Below are positions 17,749 through 25,704 of a stretch of 33,202 bases of DNA, piece after piece. This stretch comes from Lentisphaeria bacterium (GTDB taxonomy: Bacteria > Verrucomicrobiota > Lentisphaeria > JABSQK01 > CAJWLW01). Each line of letters starts with the position of its first letter. Positions within the stretch are counted from its first letter, which is position 1. The translations under genes were made by a program, and so were the position numbers. The DNA lies in NCBI GenBank assembly GCA_030754995.1, contig JASLZG010000001.1, positions 30,796-63,997 of the forward strand, given 5' to 3'. The notes under the pieces were generated by a model that had not been told where the DNA came from, did not search any database, and saw nothing but the letters and a program-made list of their open reading frames with translations.

Positions 17749-18732
17749 TCAAACCGGCAACTGCTCATCGATTCGATTGAGGATCTCACGCCCCTCGGCA
17801 AACCGATCGATGTTCTCGACCATGGACGCGTGCCTTTTCACCGCCGTGCCACAGGTTTCGCCGGCAACGTGAGGCGACACATACACGTTCGGCAACTGGT
17901 AGGCCGGCAGGTTCGGGTCCGTGGGTTCCGGGTCATGGACGTCGATACCGGCGCCGGCAAGCCGGCCGTTGAGAAGTGCATCGTGCAGGGCTTTCTCGTC
18001 CACCAGTCCGCCGCGGGCAACGTTGACGAAACAGGCCGTCCTCTTCATCAGGCCGAGTCGACGGGCATCGATGATATGTCGCGTTTTCTCGTGCAGATGC
18101 AAATGCAGCGAGAGATAGTCACATTCAGGAAGCAGCCGGTCCAGGTCGTCATCCGTTGTCCCCATGAAGTCAGGGCCGATATCGTCGATGATCTCCTGGC
18201 CGATCCGGCGAACGTCAATTCCCAAAACTCGCATGTCAAAGGCCTTTGCCCGCCTTGCCAAGGCCTGGCCGCTGGCCCCGAACCCGACAATCAGAACGGT
18301 TTTACCCGCCACGTCACCGACCATGGGCGCGTACAGCTTGCGGTCCTGGAAATATTCCTGGCATTCATTGAATGTGCGGGCGAGCAACAGCATGAACATC
18401 ATGGCGCACTCTGCCAGGGCGGTGCCACTATGAGCGCCGGGGCAGTAGGTCATCATGAAGCCCTTGCGCCGCATGTATTCGATGTCGCAGTGGTCGACAC
18501 CGTTTGAGACGATCTGCCACAGCTTGCAGTCCCCGGCCGCGTCCATCATCTCGCGGGTGCCGCGGCCACCGCTGTCGACCACGACCTCGACCCCGTCGAA
18601 CTGGGGTGCGACCGGCTTGGATGCGTCATATACCGACAGGTCGTGGCGCTCACCCGCCTGCTCGATTATGTCTTCCTGCCAGAACGGGTCGCAGTACAGC
18701 TCCGGCACGTAAAGCGTCTTGACTTTTCGCAT
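17749..18732 (-). CDS. D-2-hydroxyacid dehydrogenase (NAD-binding)
   Basis: GKTVLIVGFGASGQALARRAKAFDMRVLGIDVRR; LHLHLHEKTRHIIDARRLGLMKRTACFVNVARGGLVDEKALHDALLNGRLAGAGIDVHDPEP; PHVAGET. Confidence 0.93.
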   Translation of the reverse strand: MRKVKTLYVPELYCDPFWQEDIIEQAGERHDLSVYDASKPVAPQFDGVEVVVDSGGRGTREMMDAAGDCKLWQIVSNGVDHCDIEYMRRKGFMMTYCPGAHSGTALAECAMMFMLLLARTFNECQEYFQDRKLYAPMVGDVAGKTVLIVGFGASGQALARRAKAFDMRVLGIDVRRIGQEIIDDIGPDFMGTTDDDLDRLLPECDYLSLHLHLHEKTRHIIDARRLGLMKRTACFVNVARGGLVDEKALHDALLNGRLAGAGIDVHDPEPTDPNLPAYQLPNVYVSPHVAGETCGTAVKRHASMVENIDRFAEGREILNRIDEQLPV

Positions 18733-18735
18733 GTT

Positions 18736-19521
18736 TCAACTTTTCAACAACTCTTTCGACTGCTCACAACAGTCGATCACGTTCTTGCAGGCGGCGTGCA
18801 GCATCCATTCGTCACCGTCCACGAGCAGCATCTTATAGCCATCTCGAATCGGTGCATCGAAGGTTTCGGAGGTACAGGGAATAGCATCGACATCCATGCC
18901 GGGCGGTACACCTGCGTTTTGGGCCGCCGCCAGGACGGTTTCCACCGCTTCCTTGAAGCGGGGGTGTTCAAACTCTTGAGGGATGCCGAGGGAGATGGAA
19001 AGGTCGAAGGGGCCGACGAGACACGAATCCACACCTTCGACGGCAAGGATTTCGTCGATGTTGGCCACCGCCTGCGCCGTTTCTATGATCACGAGACAGA
19101 CGACGTTGTCATTCGCCTCGTCGAAGTAGTCCGCATCAAAACCGAATGCCGCCGCCCGTGCCGGGCCGTAACCGCGGTTGCCCTGTGGCGGGTACCGGCA
19201 GACCTCCGCAGCGCGGCGGGCTTCTTCCGCACTGTTGACGAAAGGCACCAGCACGCCTCCCGCTCCCATGTCGAGGTAAAGCCGGATCACATCCGGATCG
19301 TTATTCGGTACGCGCACGATCGGTGTCGCTTCCGACGAGGCCAGGCCCTGCAACTGTGCCTGAACGCCAATGGGCGTCTGCGGCGCATGCTCAGTGTCAA
19401 TGATCACGTAATCAAATCCCGCCTTGCCAAAGAGCTCGGCGATGGCTGGCGCGCCAAATCGAAGTTGTGCGCCGATCACAACCTCACCGGCACAGAGCCC
19501 CTGCTTCAATCGGTTTTTCAT
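18736..19521 (-). CDS. HpcH/HpaI family aldolase (2)
   Basis: From ATG 19521: MKNRLKQGLCAGEVVIGAQLRFGAPAIAELFGKAGFDYVIIDTEHAPQTP; PQGNRGYGPARAAAFG; AVEGVDSCLVGPFDLSISLGIPQ. Ends 3 bp before the next start. Confidence 0.9.
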   Translation of the reverse strand: MKNRLKQGLCAGEVVIGAQLRFGAPAIAELFGKAGFDYVIIDTEHAPQTPIGVQAQLQGLASSEATPIVRVPNNDPDVIRLYLDMGAGGVLVPFVNSAEEARRAAEVCRYPPQGNRGYGPARAAAFGFDADYFDEANDNVVCLVIIETAQAVANIDEILAVEGVDSCLVGPFDLSISLGIPQEFEHPRFKEAVETVLAAAQNAGVPPGMDVDAIPCTSETFDAPIRDGYKMLLVDGDEWMLHAACKNVIDCCEQSKELLKS

Positions 19522-19565
19522 GAGTTCCTCGCTAAAAGTCGATGTTACTGTTTCACGTTGGACAG

Positions 19566-20297
19566 TCAAGCCACTGTTTCTACGGACACGCGACGCACGG
19601 AAAAGCCGTCGTCGAAAACGGCGACCAGCTTGAAGGCGGTTTCCTCGGGGTACTGCAGCTGGCGGCACGTTCCGATGCTGGTGACCAGGGGGACCCCCTG
19701 CCAGACACCATCGACGTCCTGGTGCCAGTGGCCACAGAGAACGCAGGTGATTTTGCTCTCCTTGAAAAACTGCACCAGTTGATGGCGGTTTGGCATATTC
19801 CAGTAACACTCCTCCTCGTCCGGATGCTGTGTGAACAGCGGCCAGTGCATGACCACGAAGCGATGAGTCGCCTCGGCCGGTGCCGCCGCCACCGTCTCAC
19901 GCAAATACGCCCATTCCTCCGCCTGCGCCTCGGCCTCGAGGTCGCCGCGCAATGCCGAGGCGTTGAAGCCGACGAAAAAACAGCCCTTGTGGGTTAACGT
20001 GAACCGGTTCGGCGTCGCCTCGTGCGTCATGTAAACCGCGTGCTGGTCATGATTCCCCGACACCCCGTACCACGGCACCTTCAGGCGCCCGGCACCGGCC
20101 AGGAAAACATCAAGCTGCTCTACAGAGTCGCCGTGATTGACGTGGTCGCCGCCGAAAATGACGAGCTCGACATCGTCGTTGGCATTGATAAAATCGACCG
20201 CCTTGTCCAGCCGTGCCCGGGCGGAGTCATCGGCCTCCAGCCCGTTCGGGCTCGCCATGCCGATCTGCGGATCGGTGATGAATGCAAAGTTAAACAT
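19566..20297 (-). CDS. Calcineurin-like metallophosphoesterase
   Basis: From ATG 20297: MFNFAFITDPQIGMASP; LVIFGGDHVNHGDSVEQLDVF; GVSGNHDQHA; FVVMHWPLF; VLCGHWHQDVDG (metal-binding D/GD/GNHD/H/GHxH blocks). Confidence 0.92.
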   Translation of the reverse strand: MFNFAFITDPQIGMASPNGLEADDSARARLDKAVDFINANDDVELVIFGGDHVNHGDSVEQLDVFLAGAGRLKVPWYGVSGNHDQHAVYMTHEATPNRFTLTHKGCFFVGFNASALRGDLEAEAQAEEWAYLRETVAAAPAEATHRFVVMHWPLFTQHPDEEECYWNMPNRHQLVQFFKESKITCVLCGHWHQDVDGVWQGVPLVTSIGTCRQLQYPEETAFKLVAVFDDGFSVRRVSVETVA

Positions 20298-20342
20298 GGC
20301 TAAACGTACGCCATCGGCGGACGGGTTCAAAGTGCCAATGCA

Positions 20343-20400
20343 GATTGCCTCCCTCGAACAGCACGAAGTTCGAAAACCGCCGACAAGCCAGGAGGCAATC
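20343..20400. promoter_or_regulatory. Nested inverted repeat between divergent metallophosphoesterase and PL26-like genes
   Basis: Outer arms GATTGCCTCC (20343-20352) / GGAGGCAATC (20391-20400), perfect 10 bp; inner arms TCGAAC (20354-20359) / GTTCGA (20368-20373), perfect 6 bp. Confidence 0.55.
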
Positions 20401-20415
20401 CGTGCCCCGGGGTGT

Positions 20416-20444
20416 TTGATTTTTGTCATTGCTCCATTTAGTAT
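20416..20444 (+). promoter_or_regulatory. Candidate sigma70-type promoter for the PL26-like gene
   Basis: TTGATT - 17 bp - TAGTAT (4/6 match to each consensus hexamer), 35 bp before the GTG at 20480. Confidence 0.3.
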
Positions 20445-20479
20445 TCTGTTGGTTCCAAATTCAACATACCGGGGTCCCT

Positions 20480-22837
20480 GTGAAGAACGGCACGCTGAAG
20501 ATTAAGAACGAGACACTGACGAAACTGGATCACTACGTAATGACACGCGGTGTACCCATGCCGCCGGGAGCGGTACAGGATGCGCAGGGCGCCTCGGCCA
20601 GGGACGCCGAGGGCAAACTGCTGCCGAGCGAATGCAGGGTCCTGCAGCGCCGGCCGGACGGCAGCGTTGAGTGGATGCTCATGGATATTCTGCTCAAGCT
20701 CGCCGGCGAGGAGGCGACGACGATAACCGTCTGGCCCAAACCCGCGCGGCGCCCTGCCGTGACCAACCCCGTGGTCCTGCGGAAGAAGGGGCGGCTGGTA
20801 ACCGTCTCGAACGGCGTCAGCAGGATCACCGTGAACGGTTCGGGCGGATCGCTGATCCACGAGCTGGTCATCGACGGGAAGGTCATCGTCGACAAGTCGA
20901 CTCTCGTGGACCTTCAGGTCGTGGACGGTGGCGGAAAAATCCATCGCGCCAGCCTCAGCGGCGCCTACAGTGTGACCGTCGTGCATCAGAATCGATTGCG
21001 CACCGAGATTAAAGTGGAGGGCAAGCACGCCGCCCGTGACGAGACGACATTCATGGACTTTGCCCTGCGCTTCACCATCACGGCGGGCAGTCCGGACATC
21101 AAGATGGAGCACACGTTCTATTGTCGTGAACCGAGCGAAGACCGGATCCACGTTCGTTCCATGTGCCTGGTCATGCCGACGCTGATGGATCGCGGCGCGA
21201 CGAAGCTCCTGGGCCAGCGGCATCACGGCGAGGACATGCTGCATCGCAACATCAAGGTCGAGGAGAATGTCGAGATCGTCGCGAGCAGTGTCGGTGACAT
21301 AGACAATTACGCCCAGAACTTCGAGGGTGCCGCGGTCGCGCATCCGTGCGCCGGCGGCGAGGTTTTCATCCGCAATGTGGACAGCTTCAGGGAAGACTGG
21401 ACCGAATACCCGGTTCAAATGCGGCCCGATTACACGGGCGGATTCCGGGCCCACTCGTGGGTCGGCGCGCAACGTTCCGTGACACCGATAATCGGCTGGC
21501 GGGAAAAAGGCTTCACGGTGGCCACGGCGTTCGAGCATTTTCGCCAGCTCCATCCAAAATCCATCGCCATTGATGAAAACGTCATCACCTACTCGATCTG
21601 GCCGGAGTGGTCCCACCCGATGGTGGTTGTCCAGGGGGTCAGCAAGAGTCACATCATCTGGTTGACGGGTGCGGCCAAGGCGATGACTATGAACCAGGTT
21701 TCCGATCTGCAGGGTCGCTGGGAATACGGCTACGTGGAACCGGTCGATGTCTCCTTCGATCCCGCCTGGCCGGCCTTCTGTGAAGTGTTGGACTGCCAGC
21801 ATTTCCTCAAGTACCAACCCGAGAAATATTCATTGCTCGAGAACCTCCTCGAACCGGCCTCGCAGGCGGGAAACCCGAATCGACATTCCTATGACCGCCA
21901 GTCGGCGATCGGCATGTTTCACTTCGCCGACCTGGTCAATGCCGAGGGTACGCAGTGCGAGAATAACGAGGACGACTGCCAGGTTCTCTTTCCACTGCAG
22001 CATTTCCTGCGGACCGGCCACACGTATGCCTGGGATTTCGGCAAGGAAGCGGCTCGGCACTACATGGAAGTGGACTTCTGCGAGTGGAGCACCCGCCCAC
22101 GCCAACGCGGCGGGCTGATTCCGCATACCTCGCAGCATTTCATCGGCAACGTCTACCCGAGTCACCAGTGGGTCGAGGGCCTGCTCGCTTATTATTACCT
22201 GAGCGGCGACGAGCGCGCCCGCCACGCCGTGGTCAGCGTCGGCGATAATCATGTGTGGTGGGCAGCCAACAAGCTCGACTGCTTTGCTGACGGGCGCGAG
22301 GCCGGCATGCCGCTGGTCAACCTGGCGCTGGTCTACGGGCTGACGCGCGACAAGAAATACATCAAGGCGGCAAGGCAAATCATCGACGGCTTTGTTCTCA
22401 AATGCGTGAAGAAACACGGCTCATTCAAATACCCCTACCCGCAGAACAAACGGAAACACCCGGAAAAGCTGTATACCGGCTACGGCGACTGGTCGACCTT
22501 TTCGGGGCTCTTCCGGCTGTGGCAGCAGACCGGCGACGAGGACTTTCGCGCGCTGGCGGTGAAGCTGACCGAGCAGGCATTTTATCCCGGGTCAATCGCC
22601 GTCAACGACGATCGCGAAATGGACTTTTTCTCGATCTGGGCGCTGGCCGTCATGACCGGCGACACGGACGCCGCCATCGATCGCGTTGAGCCCGCAATCC
22701 CGATGTTCCTGCGCCGGGGCGGCAACGCCGTGCGGCGTCTGCATTTCCTGAAGATCCTCGATGAGCGCGGCATGATTGACGAAAAGTGTGTCGGCCATCG
22801 CCCCGGAGACATCCCATGGGAACGGCATCCGGATTGA
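20480..22837 (+). CDS. PcRGLX/YetA-like protein (PL26-like rhamnogalacturonan exolyase family)
   Basis: N-terminal VMTRGVPMPPGAVQDAQGASARDAEGKLLPSECRVLQRRPDGSVEWMLMDILL matches the RIFT-barrel start typical of YetA/PcRGLX proteins as I recall it; C-terminal toroid with HTYAWDFGKEAARHYMEVDFCEW, SHQWVEGLLAYYYLSGDERA. Likely GTG start at 20480 (ORF opens at 20423). Only complete plus-strand gene. Confidence 0.75.
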   Translation: MKNGTLKIKNETLTKLDHYVMTRGVPMPPGAVQDAQGASARDAEGKLLPSECRVLQRRPDGSVEWMLMDILLKLAGEEATTITVWPKPARRPAVTNPVVLRKKGRLVTVSNGVSRITVNGSGGSLIHELVIDGKVIVDKSTLVDLQVVDGGGKIHRASLSGAYSVTVVHQNRLRTEIKVEGKHAARDETTFMDFALRFTITAGSPDIKMEHTFYCREPSEDRIHVRSMCLVMPTLMDRGATKLLGQRHHGEDMLHRNIKVEENVEIVASSVGDIDNYAQNFEGAAVAHPCAGGEVFIRNVDSFREDWTEYPVQMRPDYTGGFRAHSWVGAQRSVTPIIGWREKGFTVATAFEHFRQLHPKSIAIDENVITYSIWPEWSHPMVVVQGVSKSHIIWLTGAAKAMTMNQVSDLQGRWEYGYVEPVDVSFDPAWPAFCEVLDCQHFLKYQPEKYSLLENLLEPASQAGNPNRHSYDRQSAIGMFHFADLVNAEGTQCENNEDDCQVLFPLQHFLRTGHTYAWDFGKEAARHYMEVDFCEWSTRPRQRGGLIPHTSQHFIGNVYPSHQWVEGLLAYYYLSGDERARHAVVSVGDNHVWWAANKLDCFADGREAGMPLVNLALVYGLTRDKKYIKAARQIIDGFVLKCVKKHGSFKYPYPQNKRKHPEKLYTGYGDWSTFSGLFRLWQQTGDEDFRALAVKLTEQAFYPGSIAVNDDREMDFFSIWALAVMTGDTDAAIDRVEPAIPMFLRRGGNAVRRLHFLKILDERGMIDEKCVGHRPGDIPWERHPD

Positions 22838-22863
22838 TGCTTTTCAGGTGCCGCGAGGCATCA
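22835..22863. terminator. Possible hairpin between convergent genes
   Basis: TGATGC...GCATCA 6-bp arms spanning the short convergent gap; no clear T-tract. Confidence 0.2.
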
Positions 22864-22865
22864 GG

Positions 22866-25508
22866 CTAGGCTTCCGTGGGCAACACCAGCACCAGGTAGT
22901 CGTCGTCTGATTCCGGCATGTCGATGACGCTCGAGCCGTGGATGGTTTCGGTTCGCACACAGCGTTTTTCATTCAGCGAAAAGACCTGGCACAGCAGCGG
23001 CTGCGCCGGCAGGTTCTGCAGGTCGATCGTGCATGCCGCCGGCTCCGGCATCCGGTTGAGGTTGCCGGCGAGATAGACGTGTCCGTCACGGACGATGTGG
23101 TTCGTGCAGTTGTAAAAGTAGGCGATCAGCGTCTGCCGGTCCGCAGACCACAGGTAGCTCGCCCGATAGTCCGCTGAAACACGCAGCGGCCCGGATGACA
23201 GAACGTCGTCGGTCAGCGTCGGTGCGGTGTAGGATTCGGTCGCATCGAGCATCGTGACGCCGGCCGGTTCCGGGTCGCCCGGTTGCACGTAACTGGTCAT
23301 CAGCGGCAGTGCCGAAAAGAACGCCTCGTATTCCTCCAACACCAGGCGGCCGTCGAAACCATCCGGCCCGCTCCCGACATTCGTGCCATCGACCCGGATC
23401 GCGACCGGTGCCTGGAGGAACGCCTGCGACCAGTCGACGGCGTCGCGAACCTGGCGGAACACTATCCGTTCGTCTTCGGCATGTTGCTCGCCCCAGGTGA
23501 TCAGCAGCGGGATACGATGGACCAGCCCGATATAGAGATTGTCGCGCAGCCGCCGCCGATAGTGCCCGGTACCGCACCAGGTATCCTCCTGGCCCATGAA
23601 CCGTTTGTACAGGTGCGGGCACGGCCAGCTGCCCTCGCCCATGAAGTAGTCTCCGAGCTGCAGGAACTTGAGCTCGATGGCGAGATCGAGTTCCGGCTTC
23701 AGTTCCATGCCCATCCAGTACATGCGGCTACCCGCCAGCTCCGCTTCCCAGGCGACGTCGGTCCGGCAGCCCTCGGGGAAGCCGGCCGTCCACTCATAGA
23801 CGATCCACGCCGCCCGGTGTGCGTCCGGCAGGTCGAAGAGGCGGTGGATCGGTTCGATTATATAGATGTGGTTCGGCATCTGTTTCTGCATGAAACGATA
23901 GGCGTCGTTGACCCGCTCCGGGCCGGCGGCAATGTCACCCTCGCCCGAGGTCGAGACGCAGAAGAGTGCCGTTTCGTCGCGGTACATGTCGGCGAAATCC
24001 TGCAGGTACCCATGAAAGAGTTCATCGAACCGCGACCCGTTGCCGGGGTGCGTCCAGTCCTCGTCCTTGAAGCCCGCCTCGAGATACTGGCGCAGCACCG
24101 GTGTCTGGTGTCCCTGCGTCTGACTGGTGCCGTATGGGTAGTGGGAAACGGCCTGCTCCAGAACGAGGCCGTGGCGCGCCGCCACCCGCATGACCAGCGC
24201 CAACTGCTCTGCCGCGCGGGGTATGATGTGCCCGCAAGCGTCGAGCTTTTCCCAGATACCCCAACCGACCAGCAGGTGAATCAGATCCCAGCCGCACGAC
24301 TGCAGGTATTCGAAGCGCCAGGTCAGTTCCGCCTCGGTCATCGCGTCCCAGTAATGCCAGTGCTCAGCCTCCGGATTAGCGTCCAGCTCCGCCTGTCCCT
24401 GCACCAGTGTTTCTTCCGGCGTGCCGATGTCACGGACAAATGCCATGTCCGCGGCAGAGCCGCTGAGCGGCCCCTGCACCTTGCCGTCCCGGACCAGGCT
24501 GTGGGCCGCCGATTCATAGCTGAGGAAAATGCCGTCCGTCACCCGGAGCACCAGTGAGCTCGTCGCCTCAATGGCACCGGCGGCGGTCAGTTCCGCCTCG
24601 TGTTCACCCGCCGGCAAGTCGGTAAAGGAGCCGCTCCACACACCGTCGAGCGCAATCAGCTCGGCGACGTGGTCCCCTGACCTGGCGGTCACCTGCACCG
24701 TCTGGGGATCCGGGACCTGGCCGTCCGCGCCGATGACGACAGCCGAGATCGGCATGCCTGTTTTTTCGATATTCTGTGCCGTTCGCACGACCGGCAGGCA
24801 GGGCACCAGCGCCGCGTGCCCCGCCATCGCTGCGGCAAAAGTGATGGACGCTTCGGCTTCCGGCGTTTCCGTCCACAGGCCGACGGCGATATGCACCGCC
24901 GCAAAGTGGTGCGCGTAACCTTTGGCTGCCATGGCGGCAGCCAGGTCCAGGGTCACGGCGCCCGGCTCCGTGTGCCAGTTGCTGGCCAGCAGGGGCGGAC
25001 CGGTGCGGCTCTTGACCAGCACACATACCTGCCACTGCGCGGTGGCGTCGCTGACCGTGACACTGAGAATCGGATGCTGGTCGAGGTTGACCTGCAGCTC
25101 GGGCAACGCCACAACTTCCCGCTGCCGGGCCGAGCGCTTTTCGAACGTCAGTTCGGAACCGGCATGCTGCAGCGGATTGGCCGGATCACTGAACCAGTCG
25201 CTGACCCGCGCCTCGCCGGTGAGCTCGAGATTGCCGGCGGCTTCATACGCCAGGACGGTGCGGTTGGGCGTCGCGGCCCAGCGCATGGCGCGGTTGAACG
25301 TCCGCGACTGCCCGAGAAAGGCGCAATACTCCGGCTCCGTTTGCCGTCCAGGTATGCGCGGTTCATGGTAGACCTCATCGGCGTGCCCCTCGAGCGCGAA
25401 TTCCGGGCGTTCCGTTGAAACAGTGCCGTCATCCCACTGCACGGTTCCCCATGAGCCAATGCCGGCAGCCCGGCGATTCTCCGGTTCGTTTGTTTCATCA
25501 TCACTCAT
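22866..25508 (-). CDS. Large uncharacterised glycoside hydrolase-like protein (TIM-barrel, clan-A-like)
   Basis: 880 aa; beta-rich N-terminal region then TIM-barrel-like LTWRFEYLQSCGWDLIHLLVGWGIWEKLDACGHIIPRAAEQLALVMRVAARHGLVLEQAVSHYPYG...DETALFCVSTSGEGD...PNHIYIIEP. AAGGA upstream of ATG at 25508. Confidence 0.65.
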   Translation of the reverse strand: MSDDETNEPENRRAAGIGSWGTVQWDDGTVSTERPEFALEGHADEVYHEPRIPGRQTEPEYCAFLGQSRTFNRAMRWAATPNRTVLAYEAAGNLELTGEARVSDWFSDPANPLQHAGSELTFEKRSARQREVVALPELQVNLDQHPILSVTVSDATAQWQVCVLVKSRTGPPLLASNWHTEPGAVTLDLAAAMAAKGYAHHFAAVHIAVGLWTETPEAEASITFAAAMAGHAALVPCLPVVRTAQNIEKTGMPISAVVIGADGQVPDPQTVQVTARSGDHVAELIALDGVWSGSFTDLPAGEHEAELTAAGAIEATSSLVLRVTDGIFLSYESAAHSLVRDGKVQGPLSGSAADMAFVRDIGTPEETLVQGQAELDANPEAEHWHYWDAMTEAELTWRFEYLQSCGWDLIHLLVGWGIWEKLDACGHIIPRAAEQLALVMRVAARHGLVLEQAVSHYPYGTSQTQGHQTPVLRQYLEAGFKDEDWTHPGNGSRFDELFHGYLQDFADMYRDETALFCVSTSGEGDIAAGPERVNDAYRFMQKQMPNHIYIIEPIHRLFDLPDAHRAAWIVYEWTAGFPEGCRTDVAWEAELAGSRMYWMGMELKPELDLAIELKFLQLGDYFMGEGSWPCPHLYKRFMGQEDTWCGTGHYRRRLRDNLYIGLVHRIPLLITWGEQHAEDERIVFRQVRDAVDWSQAFLQAPVAIRVDGTNVGSGPDGFDGRLVLEEYEAFFSALPLMTSYVQPGDPEPAGVTMLDATESYTAPTLTDDVLSSGPLRVSADYRASYLWSADRQTLIAYFYNCTNHIVRDGHVYLAGNLNRMPEPAACTIDLQNLPAQPLLCQVFSLNEKRCVRTETIHGSSVIDMPESDDDYLVLVLPTEA

Positions 25509-25598
25509 GTCGATTCCTTGATGTTTCTGTAAGGCTCCAAAGTAGTGCGGATCTCCGTTGGCGCCAAGTAGGACGGATTCGGATCGCCGCCCGGCTTG

Positions 25599-25703
25599 TT
25601 ACGCCTCCGGCACCAGGATTTCGTAAATGCCCGCTTCCTGGTCTTCGTGGTGCGGCGCGACAATTCTGAGAGCGCTGGTGGTTGGACGAGCATCGATCTG
25701 CAG
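25599..25703 (-). pseudogene. Orphan C-terminal remnant resembling the discoidin-like tail of the GH127 genes
   Basis: Reverse-strand reading DLQIDARPTTSALRIVAPHHEDQEAGIYEILVPEA* aligns with GH127-A tail FEPLTTTALRVVAQLKKGKEGGIYEIRVLET* and GH127-B tail FEPVRTKALRVVAQLKEGKQAGIYQVRVLET; no upstream start in this frame. Confidence 0.7.
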
Positions 25704-25704
25704 A

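Noticed and set aside
16754-17872. 372-aa plus-strand ORF
   Set aside because: Antisense to the sulfatase gene.
18643-19782. 379-aa plus-strand ORF
   Set aside because: Antisense to the HpcH/HpaI aldolase.
20438-21817. 459-aa minus-strand ORF
   Set aside because: Antisense to the well-supported PL26-like CDS; high-GC shadow ORF with no recognisable motifs.
23283-24557. 424-aa plus-strand ORF
   Set aside because: Antisense shadow of the 880-aa gene.
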